This document shows, one piece after another, positions 61,806 to 64,000 of a stretch of 64,000 nt of DNA. Position 1 is the stretch's first letter. Each line of letters opens with the position of its first letter. Origin of the DNA: Brevibacillus aydinogluensis. GTDB taxonomy: Bacteria > Bacillota > Bacilli > Brevibacillales > Brevibacillaceae. The stretch lies in NCBI RefSeq assembly GCF_031954365.1, contig NZ_JAUSVZ010000009.1. One strand, given 5' to 3'. The notes beneath the pieces are model-generated. The model did no database searches. It was given only the letters and a program-made list of their open reading frames with translations, and was not told the origin of the DNA. The position numbers were made by a program, and so were the translations under genes.

Positions 61806-62780
61806 TTGAAAAAGAGGATTGCTTTGATGAATCCTCCGGAACTGGTGCGCCAGTCCAACTGGCGGGACCGCTATGAGACCAAAGTGGCCCAGTGGCTGAC
61901 ACCGTGGGACGGAGAGGAGCCGATTGACGTCGGGTTTATCGGCGTGCCGCTCTCCAAGACGTCGATCAGCGTGTCGGCGGCCTCCATGACGCCCAATGCG
62001 CTGCGGGAGCTGTTTCCCACTGTGACGACGTACAGCATCGATTACGACATCGACCTGACGGCGCTGCGGGCACGCGACCTGGGGGACGTCCAGATGCATC
62101 CTACGGATTTGTACCGATGCCACGCCAACATCGAGCAGGCGCTGACCAATGTCTACGAAGCGCTGCCCGACCTGCTCCCGATCATCGCGGGAGGAGACCA
62201 CTCCATCACCTGCCCGTCGGTCAAGGCGTTTAAGCGGCGGTTTGCCGGAAAGGTGGGCATCGTGCAAATTGACGCGCATATGGATGTACGGAATCTGGAA
62301 GACGGCGGACCGACCAACGGCACTCCGATCCGCGGCCTACTGGAGTCGGGGACGGTGGAAGGGAAGCACATCGCCCAGGTGGGGATTCACAGCTTTGCCA
62401 ACTCCAAGGCGTACAGGGAATACGCGGTTTCACAGGGCATTACCCAGTTTACCGCCCGGCAGGTGGCCCGGGAAGGGATCGAGCCGCTGATTTACAAGGC
62501 GATGGAGATTGCCGGCAGCGGCACGGACGCCATCTACGTGACAGTGGACATGGACGTGCTGGATCAGGCGTTTGGACCGGGTGTCCCGGCCATGGTGCCG
62601 GCTGGCATGACGTCGTGGCAGCTGCTCGACGCTGTGTACCTGCTTGGCCAAAACCCGAAAGTTAAAGGATTTGACGTGGTCTGCATTGATCCCCTGCAGG
62701 ACCCGCGCCGGGCGACGGTTCGTACGGCGCTGCACGTAATCCTTACGTTCATGGCAGGCGTCATGACGAGAAAACAATGA
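61806..62780 (+). CDS. hutG: Ureohydrolase family protein, probable formimidoylglutamase
   Basis: A 324-residue arginase-fold enzyme with a complete binuclear manganese site: GGDHS (H132), IDAHMD (D156, H158, D160) and VDMDVLDQ (D248, D250). The family includes arginase, agmatinase, guanidinobutyrase and formimidoylglutamase. Placement directly before hutU favours the last, which splits formimidoylglutamate into glutamate and formamide. TTG 61806 follows AAGGAGGGG by five bases; upstream in-frame GTGs precede it. The enzyme specificity is inferred from context. Confidence 0.88.
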   Translation: MKKRIALMNPPELVRQSNWRDRYETKVAQWLTPWDGEEPIDVGFIGVPLSKTSISVSAASMTPNALRELFPTVTTYSIDYDIDLTALRARDLGDVQMHPTDLYRCHANIEQALTNVYEALPDLLPIIAGGDHSITCPSVKAFKRRFAGKVGIVQIDAHMDVRNLEDGGPTNGTPIRGLLESGTVEGKHIAQVGIHSFANSKAYREYAVSQGITQFTARQVAREGIEPLIYKAMEIAGSGTDAIYVTVDMDVLDQAFGPGVPAMVPAGMTSWQLLDAVYLLGQNPKVKGFDVVCIDPLQDPRRATVRTALHVILTFMAGVMTRKQ

Positions 62781-62800
62781 GGAAAAGGAGAGAGGACCCT

Positions 62801-64000
62801 ATGGCAGAAACCAAGGCACGCATCATCCGCGCACCCCGCGGCAGCCAATTGAACGCGAAAGGATGGCAGCAGGAAGCAGCCCTGCGGATGTTGATGAACA
62901 ATCTGGACCCGGAAGTGGCGGAGCGTCCGGAAGACCTCGTGGTGTACGGGGGGATCGGAAAAGCGGCGCGCAACTGGGAGTGCTTTGACAAGATCGTGGA
63001 GTGCCTGAAAAACCTGGAGGGGGATGAGACCCTGCTGGTGCAGTCGGGAAAACCGGTCGGCATTTTCAAAACGCATCCGCTCGCGCCCCGCGTGCTGATT
63101 TCCAACTCCGTGCTGGTGCCGGCGTACGCCAACTGGGAAACGTTCCGGGAGTTGGAGCAAAAGGGGCTGATGATGTACGGCCAGATGACCGCCGGCAGCT
63201 GGATCTACATCGGCACTCAGGGCATCCTGCAGGGGACGTATGAAACCTTTGCGGAAGCGGCCCGCCAGCACCGCGGCGGCACGCTGAAAGGGACGCTCAC
63301 CCTGACAGCCGGGTTGGGCGGCATGGGTGGAGCTCAGCCGCTTGCCGTTACGATGAATGAAGGGGTGGTAATTGGCGTCGACGTCGATCCGTCCCGCATT
63401 CAGCGCCGGATAGACACCCGGTATTGCGACGTGATGGTGCACGACCTGGACGAAGCGCTGAAGCTGGCCCGGGAGGCGCAGGAACAGGGCAAGCCGCTGT
63501 CCATTGGTCTCGTTGGCAATGCTGCCGACATTTATCCCGAATTCGTGCGCCGCGGCATCGTGCCGGACTTCGTCACCGACCAGACATCCGCGCACGATCC
63601 GCTCAACGGGTACGTGCCCCGCGGCTTTACGCTGGAAGAGGCGGCCGAACTGCGCAAGAACGATCCCGACAAGTACGTCCGCCTTTCTCGCGAGTCGATG
63701 GCGGTGCACGTGCAGGCGATGCTTGACCTGCAAAAAATGGGAGCTGTCGTATTCGACTACGGCAACAACATCCGCCAGGTGGCCTACGACGAAGGGGTGA
63801 AAGACGCGTTCAACTTCCCCGGCTTCGTCCCGGCCTACATCCGTCCCCTGTTCTGCGAAGGGAAAGGCCCGTTCCGCTGGGCAGCGCTGTCCGGCGATCC
63901 GGAAGACATCTACAAGACGGACGAACTGGTGCTCAAGTTGTTCCCGGAAAACGAGCACCTGCGCCGCTGGATTACCATGGCCCGCGAAAAAGTGGCCTTC
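62801..64000 (+). CDS. hutU: Urocanate hydratase, 3' end beyond the window
   Basis: The first 400 codons of urocanase (normally about 550 residues), which converts urocanate to imidazolonepropionate using bound NAD. Readable are RAPRGSQLNAKGWQQEAALRM (split), PEDLVVYGGIGKAARNW, VQSGKPVGIFKTH, MMYGQMTAGSWIYIGTQGILQG (split), the nucleotide loop GLGGMGGAQPLAVTMN and SIGLVGNAADIYPEFVRRG, DFVTDQTSAHDPLNGY. The active-site cysteine segment lies beyond the edge. AAAAGGAG precedes ATG 62801. It is open to the right end. Confidence 0.96.
   Translation, partial: MAETKARIIRAPRGSQLNAKGWQQEAALRMLMNNLDPEVAERPEDLVVYGGIGKAARNWECFDKIVECLKNLEGDETLLVQSGKPVGIFKTHPLAPRVLISNSVLVPAYANWETFRELEQKGLMMYGQMTAGSWIYIGTQGILQGTYETFAEAARQHRGGTLKGTLTLTAGLGGMGGAQPLAVTMNEGVVIGVDVDPSRIQRRIDTRYCDVMVHDLDEALKLAREAQEQGKPLSIGLVGNAADIYPEFVRRGIVPDFVTDQTSAHDPLNGYVPRGFTLEEAAELRKNDPDKYVRLSRESMAVHVQAMLDLQKMGAVVFDYGNNIRQVAYDEGVKDAFNFPGFVPAYIRPLFCEGKGPFRWAALSGDPEDIYKTDELVLKLFPENEHLRRWITMAREKVAF

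Noticed and set aside
1..64000. tRNA, rRNA, CRISPR array, insertion sequence or prophage
   Set aside because: I looked for cloverleaf and CCA ends, 16S/23S motifs, regular spacer repeats, transposase motifs and phage structural genes and saw none. Small tRNA genes could escape manual reading.

Overview
The window looks like chromosome of a moderately GC-rich (clearly above 50%) member of the Bacillales, most like the Brevibacillus/Aneurinibacillus group. The evidence is strong AAGGAGG-type ribosome sites with many GTG and TTG starts, a Bacillus-like run yerB-yerC-pcrB-pcrA-ligA-camS followed by rocA, psd and gatCAB, neighbouring homologues of Bacillus subtilis CssRS, NatAB, DgkB and RlmCD, and a sigma-54 promoter in front of rocA. 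The genus is inferred from gene content only. I found no rRNA, tRNA, CRISPR array, insertion sequence or prophage.

Layout. 1-4.05 kb: livHMGF, a branched-chain-type ABC transporter. 4.2-8.5 kb: an exported protein, the azlCD amino-acid exporter, a MerR-controlled MFS pump and an IclR repressor. 8.7-13.8 kb: a Pot-type ABC uptake system with an M20 peptidase, divergent from the IclR gene. 13.9-17.4 kb: an orphan LivJ binding protein and a CssRS-like two-component system. 17.6-30.9 kb: the DNA repair/lipid/lipoprotein block (yerB, yerC, pcrB, a GDPD, vanW, pcrA, ligA, two lipoproteins, rocA). 31.1-36.5 kb: a diguanylate cyclase, psd and gatCAB. 36.8-37.7 kb: a small AT-rich island with a divergent pair (secreted protein and 57-residue membrane protein). 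37.8-43.9 kb: natAB, a ROK glucokinase, dgkB and rlmD. 44-46.5 kb: a truncated gene remnant, an enoyl-CoA hydratase, a GNAT and a prolyl-4-hydroxylase-like enzyme. 46.7-52.6 kb: a LacI-controlled catabolic operon (BKACE, KPR-like oxidoreductase, GntP permease, SDR) interrupted upstream by a structured element of about 0.37 kb. 52.8-55.6 kb: small accessory genes (YdeI-like, CPBP protease, YdhG/Fra-like, membrane-anchored Mrr-like nuclease). 55.9-64 kb: an AraC regulator, a complete livJHMGF transporter, a HutG-type ureohydrolase and hutU, which runs off the window.

How the genes work together. Amino-acid traffic dominates: two Liv-type importers plus a spare binding protein, an AzlCD exporter, RocA for proline/arginine catabolism, and histidine degradation. 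The last Liv system sits in one apparent operon with hutG and hutU, so it is best read as a histidine or urocanate importer. The most novel-looking unit is the LacI regulon at 46.7-52.6 kb. It has palindromes built on CGAAACGTTTCG at the regulator start and twice in the operon leader, and its enzymes imply uptake and oxidation of a hydroxy acid followed by acetyl-CoA-dependent cleavage of a beta-keto acid. Its substrate is unknown.
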